A stretch of DNA of 64,000 bases. Origin: Mycobacterium sp. M26 (GTDB taxonomy: Bacteria > Actinomycetota > Actinomycetes > Mycobacteriales > Mycobacteriaceae). The stretch is taken from positions 744,001 to 808,000 of the forward strand of contig NZ_LN929908.1 in NCBI RefSeq assembly GCF_001494595.1, written 5' to 3'. Of this stretch, positions 53,150-62,782 are shown piece by piece. The translations under genes and the position numbers were made by a program. The number at the start of each line of letters is the position of its first letter. The first letter of the stretch is position 1. Under the pieces are notes generated by a model that saw nothing but the letters and a program-made list of their open reading frames with translations, made no database searches and was not told the DNA's origin.

Positions 53150-53905
53150 GTGCTGATCAAGGACTCGGTAGCGGTTGTTACCGGCGGCGCCTCCGGGCTC
53201 GGCCTGGCCACCACCAAGCGGCTGCTCGACGCCGGCGGTTCGGTGGTCGTCATCGACCTCAAGGGCGAAGAAGTGGTGGCCGAACTCGGTGACCGCGCGA
53301 AGTTCGTCGCGGCCAACGTCACCGACGAAGCCGCCGTGGCCGAGGCGCTCGACATCGCCGAGTCCCTGGGCCCGGTTCGGATCAACGTCAACTGCGCCGG
53401 TATCGGCAACGCCATCAAGACTCTCGGCAAGGACGGCCCGTTCCCGCTGGACGGCTTCCGCAAGGTCGTCGAGGTCAACCTGATCGGCACCTTCAACGTG
53501 CTGCGGCTGGCCGCTGAGCGGATCGCCAAGACCGAACCGCTCAACGGTGAAGAGCGCGGCGTCATCATCAACACCGCCTCGGTCGCCGCCTTCGACGGCC
53601 AGATCGGCCAGGCCGCCTACTCGGCCTCCAAGGGTGGTGTCGTCGGCATGACCCTGCCGATCGCCCGCGATCTGTCGCGCAGCCTGATCCGCGTGGTCAC
53701 CATTGCTCCGGGTCTGTTCAAGACCCCGCTGCTGGGCTCGCTGCCCGAAGAGGCGCAGAAGTCGCTGGGCCAGCAGGTCCCGCACCCGGCGCGGCTGGGC
53801 GATCCCGACGAGTACGGCGCCCTGGCCGTGCACATCGTCGAAAACCCGATGCTCAACGGCGAGGTCATCCGCCTCGACGGCGCCATCCGCATGGCTCCGC
53901 GGTAA
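53150..53905 (+). CDS. SDR, 3-hydroxyacyl-CoA dehydrogenase type II-like (HSD10-like)
   Basis: This 251-residue classical SDR has [10 protein letters not shown] (about 11-20), IDLKGE after the second strand (NAD preference), NVNCAG, and catalytic Ser plus YSASK. It most resembles type II 3-hydroxyacyl-CoA dehydrogenase, which acts on branched acyl-CoA and steroids. With mcr upstream this fits branched-chain beta-oxidation, in the position of Rv1144. The GTG at 53150 has RBS AAAGGAA upstream. The nitronate monooxygenase gene follows 12 bases later. Confidence 0.9.
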   Translation: MLIKDSVAVVTGGASGLGLATTKRLLDAGGSVVVIDLKGEEVVAELGDRAKFVAANVTDEAAVAEALDIAESLGPVRINVNCAGIGNAIKTLGKDGPFPLDGFRKVVEVNLIGTFNVLRLAAERIAKTEPLNGEERGVIINTASVAAFDGQIGQAAYSASKGGVVGMTLPIARDLSRSLIRVVTIAPGLFKTPLLGSLPEEAQKSLGQQVPHPARLGDPDEYGALAVHIVENPMLNGEVIRLDGAIRMAPR

Positions 53906-54934
<1,029 letters not shown>

Positions 54935-54970
54935 GCCGCGCGACTGCGCGGGAATGTCTGAACTCCGATT

Positions 54971-55003
54971 GGCGCCTCGCCGCGTACCCGCGGCGCAGGC
55001 GCC
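54971..55003 (-). terminator. Hairpin downstream of the 43-residue ORF
   Basis: GGCGCCTCGCCGCG (54971-54984) pairs with CGCGGCGCAGGCGCC (54989-55003), with one bulged base and a 4-base loop. On the plus strand TTT follows. It separates the convergent nitronate monooxygenase and small ORF and may serve both. Confidence 0.55.
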
Positions 55004-55018
55004 TTTCGGCGTTTCAGG

Positions 55019-55150
55019 TCAGCTGGCGGTGGCCAGCGGGGGACGATCCTCGAACTGCTCCGAGGTGTCGCCCTCCACGAGGACATCGCCGTGATAGAGC
55101 GCGTCGAAGTCGACCTTGATGACATCTGCACTGGTGTCGTCGATCCACAT
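55019..55150 (-). CDS. Small acidic protein (43 residues), not recognised
   Basis: An ATG at 55148-55150 opens a 43-residue frame that begins MWIDDTSADVIKVDFDALYH and ends PPLATAS at the TGA in 55019-55021. It is strongly acidic, with codon use typical of the neighbours (mostly G or C in third position). It is followed by a hairpin at 54971-55003. No domain is recognised. It sits between the nitronate monooxygenase and MmpL genes, where no other gene fits. Confidence 0.6.
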   Translation of the reverse strand: MWIDDTSADVIKVDFDALYHGDVLVEGDTSEQFEDRPPLATAS

Positions 55151-55309
55151 GACACTGAGCGTATGGGTCACCTTTAAGGAATCTTTGAGTCACGATTCGG
55201 AAAATGGTGGCAATTCTTACTCCGGAGTCAGGTCACCGGAGCCCATAAGTCATCGTTGCGTCATCGAATACCGGCATTTCGGCTGGTGAACAGCGGTAAA
55301 GATGGGACC

Positions 55310-57568
55310 GTGCTGCAAAAACTGGCGCATCTGGCTCTACGCGCACCCCGGCGGATCGTCGCCGTGGCGGCCTTCCTCATGGTCGCGACGGCGATTTTCG
55401 GGATTCCGGTGGCCGGGAGCCTGTCCGCCGGCGGTTTCCAGGACCCGACCTCCGAATCCAGCCAGGCATCGCGGCTGCTCGGCGAGAAGTTCGGGCAGAG
55501 CGACCAGCAGTTGCTGTTCACCGTCACCGCCCCTGACGGTGCGGCCGGCCCGTCGGCCCGGGCAGTGGCGACCGGCATCGTCGACCAGCTGTCGGCCTCG
55601 CCCTACGTGCTGCGGGTCAGCTCAGCGTGGACCTCGCCGCCCGCGGCCGCCTCGGAACTGATCAGCCGCGATGGGAAGACCGGCCTGGTGGTCGCGGTGC
55701 TCGACGGCGGGGAGAACAACGCCCAGAAATACGCCACCGCCCTGGTCAAGCAGATCGGTGACGGTAAGGACGGCGTGACGGTCCGCGCCGGCGGCACCGC
55801 GATGATCTACTCCCAGATCACCAAGCAGACCGAACGCGACCTGCTGATGATGGAGTCCATCGCGGTTCCGCTGAGCTTCCTGGTGCTGATCTGGGTGTTC
55901 GGTGGCCTGGTGGCCGCCGCGCTGCCGATCGCCGTCGGGCTGATGGCGATCTTCGGCGCGATGTCGGTGCTGCGGCTGATCACCTACGTCACCGACGTGT
56001 CGATCTTCGGGCTGAACCTGGCCACCGCGCTGGGGCTGGCACTGGCGATCGACTACACGCTGCTGATCCTGAGCCGCTACCGCGACGAGATCGCCGGGGG
56101 TGCCGACCGCGACAGTGCTCTGCTGCGCACCATGGCGACCGCGGGCCGCACCGTGCTGTTCTCGGCGACCACCGTCGCGCTGTCGATGTCGGTGCTGATC
56201 CTGTTCCCGATGTACTTCCTGAAGTCCTTCGCCTACGCCGGGGTGGCGACCGTGGCGTTCGCGGCGGCCGCCGCGGTGATCGTCACCCCCGCGGCCATCG
56301 TGCTGCTCGGCGACCGGCTCGACTCGTGGGACATCCGCCGGGCGCTGCGGCGGATGTTCGACCGTCCCGAACCCGTCGCCAAACCGTTGGAGCACCAATT
56401 CTGGTATCGCTCAACGAAGTTCGTGATGCGTCGGGCCATTCCGATCGGCACCGCGATCGTCGCGCTGCTGGTGCTGCTCGGGGTGCCGTTCCTGCACATC
56501 CAGTTCGGCAACCCCGACGACCGGGTGCTGCCCAAGAGCGCCTCCACCCATCAGGTCGGCGACCAGTTGCGCAACGACTTCGCCAGCGACTTCTCTACCG
56601 CGGTGTCGATGGTGATCCCCGACGCCGACGGCATCGCCCCGCAGGAGATGGAACGCTACGCCGCCGACCTGTCGCGGGTGCCGGAGGTGGCGCTGGTCTC
56701 GGCGCCGACCGCAACGTACGTCAACGGCAAGAAGGTCGGTCCGGCGTCGGCCCCGTCGGGCATCTCCGAAGGCAGCGCCTACCTCACCGTGCGGAGCACC
56801 ACGCCGCTGTTCTCCGACGCGTCCAAGACCCAGTTGAACCGGTTGCACGCCGTGCAGGAGCCGGCGGGCCGCGATGTGCTCATCACCGGTGGCGCCCAGG
56901 TCAACCGCGACAACGTGAACGCGATCCTGTCGCGCATGCCGCTGGTGCTCGGACTGATCGCGGTGATCACCTTCGCCCTGCTGTTCCTGCTCACCGGCAG
57001 TGTGGTGCTGCCGCTGAAAGCGTTGGCGCTCAACGTGTTATCGCTGTCTGCGGCCTTCGGCGCGCTGGTCTGGATCTTCCAGGAGGGCCATCTCGGCGCG
57101 TTCGGCACCACCCCGACCGGCACCCTGGAAGCCAATATGCCGGTGCTGCTGTTCTGCATCGCCTTCGGCATCTCGATGGACTACGAGGTGTTCCTGGTGG
57201 CCCGGATCCGGGAGTACTGGTTGTCCTCGGCGCGCACCCGCGAGGACAACGACGAGAGCGTGGCGCTCGGGCTGGCCCGCACCGGCCGGGTGGTGACGGC
57301 CGCCGCCCTGATCATGGCGATCGCGTTCGCCGCCCTGATCGCCGCCCAGGTGGCATTCATGCGGGTGTTCGGGGTGGGCCTGACGCTGGCCGTCCTGGTC
57401 GACGCCACCCTGGTGCGGATGGCGTTGCTGCCGGCGTTCATGCACGTCATGGGGCGGTGGAACTGGTGGGCTCCCAAACCGCTGGTCCGGCTGCACGAGC
57501 GGTTCGGGTTCAGTGAGGCGCCACCGGAGCCGGTGCCCGCCGCCGTCGGGGTCTCCGGCAGCGGCTAG
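55310..57568 (+). CDS. MmpL-family (RND) lipid transporter
   Basis: This 752-residue RND transporter of the mycobacterial MmpL class has 12 transmembrane helices in two halves, each with a periplasmic loop. The proton-relay Asp-Tyr pairs appear in ALAIDYTLLILSRYRDE and in GISMDYEVFLVARIREY. MmpL proteins export cell-envelope lipids. At the position of mmpL13a/mmpL13b in M. tuberculosis, where the gene is split, this copy is intact. The GTG at 55310 was chosen for a compact start LQKLAHLALRAPRRIV. Confidence 0.88.
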   Translation: MLQKLAHLALRAPRRIVAVAAFLMVATAIFGIPVAGSLSAGGFQDPTSESSQASRLLGEKFGQSDQQLLFTVTAPDGAAGPSARAVATGIVDQLSASPYVLRVSSAWTSPPAAASELISRDGKTGLVVAVLDGGENNAQKYATALVKQIGDGKDGVTVRAGGTAMIYSQITKQTERDLLMMESIAVPLSFLVLIWVFGGLVAAALPIAVGLMAIFGAMSVLRLITYVTDVSIFGLNLATALGLALAIDYTLLILSRYRDEIAGGADRDSALLRTMATAGRTVLFSATTVALSMSVLILFPMYFLKSFAYAGVATVAFAAAAAVIVTPAAIVLLGDRLDSWDIRRALRRMFDRPEPVAKPLEHQFWYRSTKFVMRRAIPIGTAIVALLVLLGVPFLHIQFGNPDDRVLPKSASTHQVGDQLRNDFASDFSTAVSMVIPDADGIAPQEMERYAADLSRVPEVALVSAPTATYVNGKKVGPASAPSGISEGSAYLTVRSTTPLFSDASKTQLNRLHAVQEPAGRDVLITGGAQVNRDNVNAILSRMPLVLGLIAVITFALLFLLTGSVVLPLKALALNVLSLSAAFGALVWIFQEGHLGAFGTTPTGTLEANMPVLLFCIAFGISMDYEVFLVARIREYWLSSARTREDNDESVALGLARTGRVVTAAALIMAIAFAALIAAQVAFMRVFGVGLTLAVLVDATLVRMALLPAFMHVMGRWNWWAPKPLVRLHERFGFSEAPPEPVPAAVGVSGSG

Positions 57569-57602
57569 CGTTGGAGGGACCACGGCGGGAGGACCCTCGA
57601 CA

Positions 57603-58238
57603 ATGACGTCACAAACCTTCGACCACCCCTTCTTCGCGCGGTTCTGGACGGTGATGTCCGCTCACGAGTCCGGGGCCATGAAGAAACTACGCAAGCAGAA
57701 CCTGGCCGACTTGCACGGCCGGGTCCTGGAGATCGGCGCCGGTACCGGCACCAACTTCGAGTTCTACCCCGACACCGTCACCGAGGTCGTCGCCCTGGAG
57801 CCCGAGACCCGGCTGGCCCCGCAGGCCAGGGCCGCCGCCGCGGCCGCGGGGGTTCCGATCACCGTGATCGAAACGACGGTCGAGACCATGCCCGCCGCCG
57901 AACCGTTCGACGCGGTGGTGTGCTCGCTGGTGCTGTGCTCGGTGGAGAACCCGGAAGGTGTTCTGCGCCAACTGAAATCGGTTCTCAAACCCGGTGGGGA
58001 GTTGCGCTACTTCGAGCACATCGCCCAGCCGGGCTGGCGCGGTGGGTTGCAGCGGGTGGCCGATGCGACGATCTGGCCGCGGATGGCCGGTAACTGCCAC
58101 ACCCATCGGGAGACCGAGCGGGCGATCGCGTCGGCGGGCTTTGCGATCCAAACCGCGCGGCACGAAGCGACTTTTCCGGCCTGGGTACCGCTGCCGGTCC
58201 AGGAAGTCGCGCTGGGCCGGGCCCTAGCTCCCCAGTAG
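57603..58238 (+). CDS. SAM-dependent methyltransferase (class I)
   Basis: This 211-residue class I methyltransferase has motif [10 protein letters not shown] (about residues 42-50), motif II-like VVALEPE, and motif IV/V region [12 protein letters not shown]. The type is close to the Methyltransf_11/UbiE-like group, probably acting on a lipid or quinone-like substrate. The ATG at 57603 lies behind GGAGGACC. It follows the MmpL gene by 34 bases, as Rv1147 does in M. tuberculosis, and may modify the lipid that the pump exports. Its end overlaps the sirtuin gene by 15 bases. Confidence 0.85.
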   Translation: MTSQTFDHPFFARFWTVMSAHESGAMKKLRKQNLADLHGRVLEIGAGTGTNFEFYPDTVTEVVALEPETRLAPQARAAAAAAGVPITVIETTVETMPAAEPFDAVVCSLVLCSVENPEGVLRQLKSVLKPGGELRYFEHIAQPGWRGGLQRVADATIWPRMAGNCHTHRETERAIASAGFAIQTARHEATFPAWVPLPVQEVALGRALAPQ

Positions 58239-58940
58239 CTCCGGCAGCTTCTGCAACAGCGTGGGCAGCGCGGTGCTGGCCGATTCCCTGATTGTCAGGG
58301 TGGCGGTGCTCGACAGCGGGGTGGCTTCCGGATTGACCTCGATCACCACCGCGCCGCGTGCCAGGGCCACCTCGGGCAGGCCCGCCGCGGGGTAGACGAT
58401 GCCGGAGGTGCCGACCACCACCAGGATGTCGGCGGTGGCGACGGCTTCGACGGAAGCCTGCCACGGCTCGTCGGGCAACTGCTCGCCGAACCAGACGATG
58501 CCGGGCCGGATCAGCCCGCCGCACTCGCAGGTGGGCGGCATCTTCTCCAGTTCGGGTTCGGGCATATCGGGTAGCGGGCCGTGATAGCGCGAACCGCAAG
58601 TGTCACACCAGAATTCGGAGAGGCTGCCGTGCAGGTGATGCACCGGCTTGCTCCCGGCCCGCTCGTGCAGATCGTCGACGTTCTGGGTGATCACCGTGAC
58701 GTTGGCGTAGTCCTGCCAGGCCGCGACGGCCCGATGCCCGCTATTGGGCTCGACGGTGGCGACCAGGTGGTGGCGCCACAGATACCAGGCCCACACCCGC
58801 TCGGGGTGGCTTTGCCAGCCCTGCGTGCTGGAGAGTTCGTAGGGGTCGTATTTGGCCCATAATCCGGTCTCGTCATCGCGGAACGTCGGGACTCCGCTTT
58901 CGGCTGAGATCCCCGCCCCGCTGAGCACCGCGATATGCAC
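58224..58940 (-). CDS. NAD-dependent protein deacylase (class III sirtuin)
   Basis: This 238-residue sirtuin removes acyl groups from lysines using NAD. Motifs are [14 protein letters not shown] (8-21), TQNVDDLH (85-92), catalytic His104 (HLHGS), and a zinc site Cys112, Cys115, Cys138, Cys140. Tyr53 and Arg56 (YLWR) are the pair that marks desuccinylase/demalonylase activity. The GTG at 58940 gives a length close to Rv1151c. A GTG (58946) and a TTG (58949) upstream are alternatives. A GntR gene is divergent 37 bases away. Confidence 0.93.
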   Translation of the reverse strand: MHIAVLSGAGISAESGVPTFRDDETGLWAKYDPYELSSTQGWQSHPERVWAWYLWRHHLVATVEPNSGHRAVAAWQDYANVTVITQNVDDLHERAGSKPVHHLHGSLSEFWCDTCGSRYHGPLPDMPEPELEKMPPTCECGGLIRPGIVWFGEQLPDEPWQASVEAVATADILVVVGTSGIVYPAAGLPEVALARGAVVIEVNPEATPLSSTATLTIRESASTALPTLLQKLPELLGS

Positions 58941-58977
58941 ATCCACCAAAATAGCCGGTCTCAGCGATAATTAGCAT

Positions 58978-59343
58978 GTGTCGGAGTTGGGGGATTGGTT
59001 GCGCGTGGACACACACGCGCCGAAACCGTTATTTGATCAGTTGAGAACCCAGATCATCGACGGCGTCCGCGCCGGTCGGTTGCCACCGGGTACCCGGCTG
59101 CCCACCGTTCGGGAACTGGCCGGGCAACTCGGGCTGGCGGTCAACACCGTCGCCAGGGCCTACCGGGAACTGGAGACGGCCGGGATCGTCGAGACCCGGG
59201 GCCGGTTCGGAACGTTCGTGGCCCGGGCCGATCCGGCCGATGCGGCGATGGCCGCCGCGGCCAACGCCTACGCCGAAACCGCGCGGGCACTGGGCCTGGG
59301 CAAGCCCGAGGCGCTGCGCTACCTCGACGCCGCATTCGGCTGA
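58978..59343 (+). CDS. GntR-family regulator (YtrA-like, short)
   Basis: This 121-residue regulator has the GntR winged helix (about residues 15-82, [20 protein letters not shown], then [20 protein letters not shown]). Only a short helical C-terminus follows, so it belongs to the YtrA-like group without a large ligand domain. The start is GTG 58978. TAATTA precedes it by 7-12 bases, so the transcript may be leaderless or nearly so. It is divergent from the sirtuin, which it may control. It matches Rv1152. Confidence 0.87.
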   Translation: MSELGDWLRVDTHAPKPLFDQLRTQIIDGVRAGRLPPGTRLPTVRELAGQLGLAVNTVARAYRELETAGIVETRGRFGTFVARADPADAAMAAAANAYAETARALGLGKPEALRYLDAAFG

Positions 59344-59347
59344 CCGG

Positions 59348-60163
59348 TCAGCCGAACTCCAGCAGGGTGTAGGCGCCGCGCACGTTGCGGGCCGGGCGGA
59401 ACGCCCAGATTGCCGGGAACACCTTCTCGAAGAAGAAGCCGCGGCCCCGCGGCATCGGGATGTCGTGCACGGCCGTCACGCCCGGCATCGTGTTGACCAA
59501 GTCGGCCAGCTGATCCACCGAGAGGCTGAACGGCATCGGCGGCACCCGGTAGTGCTTGGAGGATCGCATGCCCTTGGGTGCGAGCTTCTTGACCATCACC
59601 GGCGGCAGGTCGAAGAACATCTGGCCGCCGGGAAAACGCTTGGCGCACTGGGCGATCAGGTCCATCGCCTCATGCGGTTGCAGATACATCAGCAGGCCCT
59701 CGGCGGTGATGAACACGCCGTTGCTGCTGTCCACCCGGTCCATCCAGCTGTAGTCGAGTGCCGACTGCGCCAGGTTGGTGATGCGCGGATCGGCCGGCAG
59801 CAGCCGCTCGCGCAGTTCGAGCACCGGCGCGAAGTCCACCGACACCCAGCTGAACTGCGGGTCGCTGATCGCCTCGTTCAGGCGCCAGAAGCTGGTCTGG
59901 AAGCCCTCGGCCAAGGCGACCACGGTGGCCTTCGGGTGGGTGCGCAGGTAGGCCTTGGCGCAGCCGTCGACGGCCAGCGAACGCAACGCCATTTCCTGGC
60001 CCTTGCGGCCGAACTTGTCGTAGTCGAAGGCGATGGCGTCGCGTAGCTGGATCGCCATCGGGTCGTGCAGGATCGCCCCGGGCAGGCCGGCCTGGTGGGC
60101 GCGGCCGTTGAGGGTCAGCAGTGCGGTTTCGGAGACGCCGGTGAGCGTGACAGGCTGGTTCAT
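59348..60163 (-). CDS. omt: SAM-dependent O-methyltransferase (LCMT-like)
   Basis: This 271-residue protein has the leucine carboxyl methyltransferase-like/Ppm1-type fold common in mycobacteria. It shows VVALAEGFQTSFWRLNE (SAM motif region), VSVDFAPVLELRERLL, and ITAEGLLMYLQPHEAM. The substrate is unknown. The ATG at 60161-60163 was preferred to GTG and TTG codons just upstream. It ends five bases from the convergent GntR gene. It corresponds to Rv1153c (omt). Confidence 0.88.
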   Translation of the reverse strand: MNQPVTLTGVSETALLTLNGRAHQAGLPGAILHDPMAIQLRDAIAFDYDKFGRKGQEMALRSLAVDGCAKAYLRTHPKATVVALAEGFQTSFWRLNEAISDPQFSWVSVDFAPVLELRERLLPADPRITNLAQSALDYSWMDRVDSSNGVFITAEGLLMYLQPHEAMDLIAQCAKRFPGGQMFFDLPPVMVKKLAPKGMRSSKHYRVPPMPFSLSVDQLADLVNTMPGVTAVHDIPMPRGRGFFFEKVFPAIWAFRPARNVRGAYTLLEFG

Positions 60164-60204
60164 CACCAAAAACAGTACCCGCGGGACTCAGCGGGTCTGG
60201 GCCG

Positions 60205-60266
60205 CGCCGAATGTGCATCCACTGCGAAAAATGCCCCTCTTTCTCGCAGTGAGCGCACGTTCGGCG
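60205..60266 (-). terminator. Long hairpin downstream of the DUF1697 gene
   Basis: CGCCGAA...GTGC...CACTGCGA (60205-60228) pairs with TCGCAGTG...GCAC...TTCGGCG (60244-60266), with a small internal mismatch. It lies between the DUF1697 stop and the methyltransferase start. The outer arm resembles the hairpin at 51106. Confidence 0.6.
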
Positions 60267-60281
60267 ACACCTGACGGCGGC

Positions 60282-60803
60282 TTAACGCAACACTTTGGTC
60301 AGAGTCCGCAGATTGCGGGTGGTGGTCGAGGACTTGTAGCGCTTCTTGCCCATCGTCTTGCCGATCGTGGAGTCCAGCGTCGAGGACTTGGGCACTTGCC
60401 AGTAGAGGACACCGTCGCCGCGGGCGATCTTCTCCTGCGGTCCGGCGCCGGTCGCGAGCTCGGCGAGTTCGTCGAGAATTTCGGGATCGCTGACGAACGT
60501 GACGTAGGAGTGGTGGCCTTCGACCTCCGCCTCGAACGGGTAAGCCTGGGCGATGGTGCCCACGGTGTCGAGGTCATAGACCAACACCCAGGCGTCATAG
60601 CCGAACCGCTCGCGCAGGGCGGCTTCGGCCGTGGTCCGGACCTTCGCGGCCGAGGCGGAGGAGTCCAGGACGACGTTGCCGGAGGCCAGGATCGTGCGCA
60701 CGTCACGGAAGCCGGCGTCGGTGAATGCGGCTGCGACGTCGGCCATCTTGAGGGTGATCCGGCCGACGTTCACCCCGCGCAGGAAAGCCGCATAGCGGGT
60801 CAT
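60282..60803 (-). CDS. DUF1697 protein
   Basis: This 173-residue cytosolic protein matches the DUF1697 pattern: YAAFLRGVNVGR at the start, MADVAAAFTDAGF, VRTILASGNVVLDS, and ending SSTTTRNLRTLTKVL. The fold is a ferredoxin-like domain pair of unknown role. The ATG at 60801-60803 is divergent from the F420-type enzyme gene with a 30-base gap. A hairpin follows. Confidence 0.9.
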   Translation of the reverse strand: MTRYAAFLRGVNVGRITLKMADVAAAFTDAGFRDVRTILASGNVVLDSSASAAKVRTTAEAALRERFGYDAWVLVYDLDTVGTIAQAYPFEAEVEGHHSYVTFVSDPEILDELAELATGAGPQEKIARGDGVLYWQVPKSSTLDSTIGKTMGKKRYKSSTTTRNLRTLTKVLR

Positions 60804-60824
60804 GACCGCAGATTACCCACGTAG

Positions 60825-61277
<453 letters not shown>

Positions 61278-61295
61278 ACGGTTTAGGCTGCCAGC

Positions 61296-61472
61296 ATGGC
61301 CGAGTCAGAGTCCGAATCGCAGGACGACACCAAGCGCAAGTTCCGTGAGGCCCTGGAACGTAAGAAGGCGAAGTCGGCGGGCGGTGCCGGGCACACGGAC
61401 GGCGGCAACAAGCAGCCCCGCGCCCACGGCCCGGTGGAGAACCGCCGGGAGTTCCGCCGCAAGAGCGGTTAG
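61296..61472 (+). CDS. DUF5302 small protein
   Basis: This 58-residue hydrophilic protein begins MAESESESQDDTKRKFREAL and ends with a basic PVENRREFRRKSG. The DUF5302 family is widespread in actinobacteria. The protein is likely disordered, and its function is unknown. The start is the ATG at 61296. Its TAG overlaps the convergent MFS stop at TTAG (61469-61472). Confidence 0.8.
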   Translation: MAESESESQDDTKRKFREALERKKAKSAGGAGHTDGGNKQPRAHGPVENRREFRRKSG

Positions 61473-62680
61473 TCGCTGCGCGCCGCCGAAAGCGTTGCCG
61501 GCGAACGACTGCCGGATTCCTGACGCAGGATCGCGGCCAGGCAACCCAGTGCCAGCACGCCGACAGCGGCGGCGAACACGATGCCACTGGGCCGAAGTCT
61601 CAGGGCGTGGGCGGCGAACCCCTCGCTGATCACCGGTACCGAGATGGCGATGTAGGCCACCACGAAGTACGTGGAGCTGACCTCGGCGCGCCGCTGTGCC
61701 GGCGTTCGCTGGGCGACGGCGGCCAGCCCGCGGCTGAAGCTGATGCCCTGCCCGATGCCGGACACCACCGCGGCGGCGATCAGCCCGGCCAGCGACGAAA
61801 ACACCAGGGCGACAACCAGGATCGCCATGCCGGTGGCCAGGATGGCGCAGCCGATCGCCACCGCCCGTCGCGGCTCCAGCCGGGTCGCGGCGATCTGCGC
61901 CACCGCGGAGGCTGCGAAGATCGACCCGGCGATGACACCGGCCAGCGCGTGGTTGTCGATGCCGACGACGGTGGCTAGGAACGAGGGCGCCACCGAGGTG
62001 AACAGTCCGGTCACCGAGAATCCGGCGAACGCCGCGAGCGCGGCGGTGATGAACACCGAGCGGACTTCCGGCGGGACGGAAAGACGTTGGAACCCAATCG
62101 TTCCGGTGCGGCTGGAGGTCTCCGGTACGATCAGCACGGCGACGGTGGCGAGCACGGCCAGCGCGATGTGCACGATGAAGGTCAGGTGCAGCGGTGCCGG
62201 GGCGTACTGGGCGAGTACCCCGGCCAGCACCGGCCCGGCACCCAAACCGCCGATGTTGGCGACTGTCGCCACCGCAGGCGCCCGGTCCCGCCAGCTCTCC
62301 GGAGCCGCCTCGATGATCGCGGCCGTCCCGGTACCGGTGAACAGCCCGGCCGACAGACCCGACAGCACCCGCCCCACCAGGAGAACCGGAACCGAGTCGG
62401 CCACCAGGAACACCGCCGCACTGGCCAGCGCACAGGCGGTGCCGGCCAGCAGGATGGGCCGCCGGCCGACGGCATCCGACCAGCGGCCGAAGGCCAGCAG
62501 CGCCATCAGCACCCCGCCGGCATAGCTGGAGTAGATGATCGTGGTGGTCAGCACGTCGAAGTGCATCCGCTGGGAGTACAGCGCATACAGCGGCGTCGGC
62601 AGCGTGGTGCCGGCCATCATCGCGGCGAAGGCGTAGGCCAGAAGCGCGAACGAGAGAGCTCGCCGGGTGGGGGCGGTCAT
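61469..62680 (-). CDS. MFS transporter (drug-exporter-like)
   Basis: This 403-residue protein has 12 hydrophobic segments. It shows GRWSDAVGRRPILLAG (MFS loop 2-3 motif) and LSGLSAGLFTGTGTAAIIEA. It looks like a sugar-efflux or drug-export MFS protein. The ATG at 62678-62680 was chosen. An ATG at 62719 would add 13 residues with no clear RBS. The substrate is unknown. Confidence 0.86.
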   Translation of the reverse strand: MTAPTRRALSFALLAYAFAAMMAGTTLPTPLYALYSQRMHFDVLTTTIIYSSYAGGVLMALLAFGRWSDAVGRRPILLAGTACALASAAVFLVADSVPVLLVGRVLSGLSAGLFTGTGTAAIIEAAPESWRDRAPAVATVANIGGLGAGPVLAGVLAQYAPAPLHLTFIVHIALAVLATVAVLIVPETSSRTGTIGFQRLSVPPEVRSVFITAALAAFAGFSVTGLFTSVAPSFLATVVGIDNHALAGVIAGSIFAASAVAQIAATRLEPRRAVAIGCAILATGMAILVVALVFSSLAGLIAAAVVSGIGQGISFSRGLAAVAQRTPAQRRAEVSSTYFVVAYIAISVPVISEGFAAHALRLRPSGIVFAAAVGVLALGCLAAILRQESGSRSPATLSAARSD

Positions 62681-62782
62681 GGGTCCCGGTGGGGCAGGAG
62701 CGAAGCGACCTGGGGTCATGGTGAAGTCAACGTCGTCGACACACCGTGACCATTCCCGCACCCGGCGAGATTCTCACCTCAT

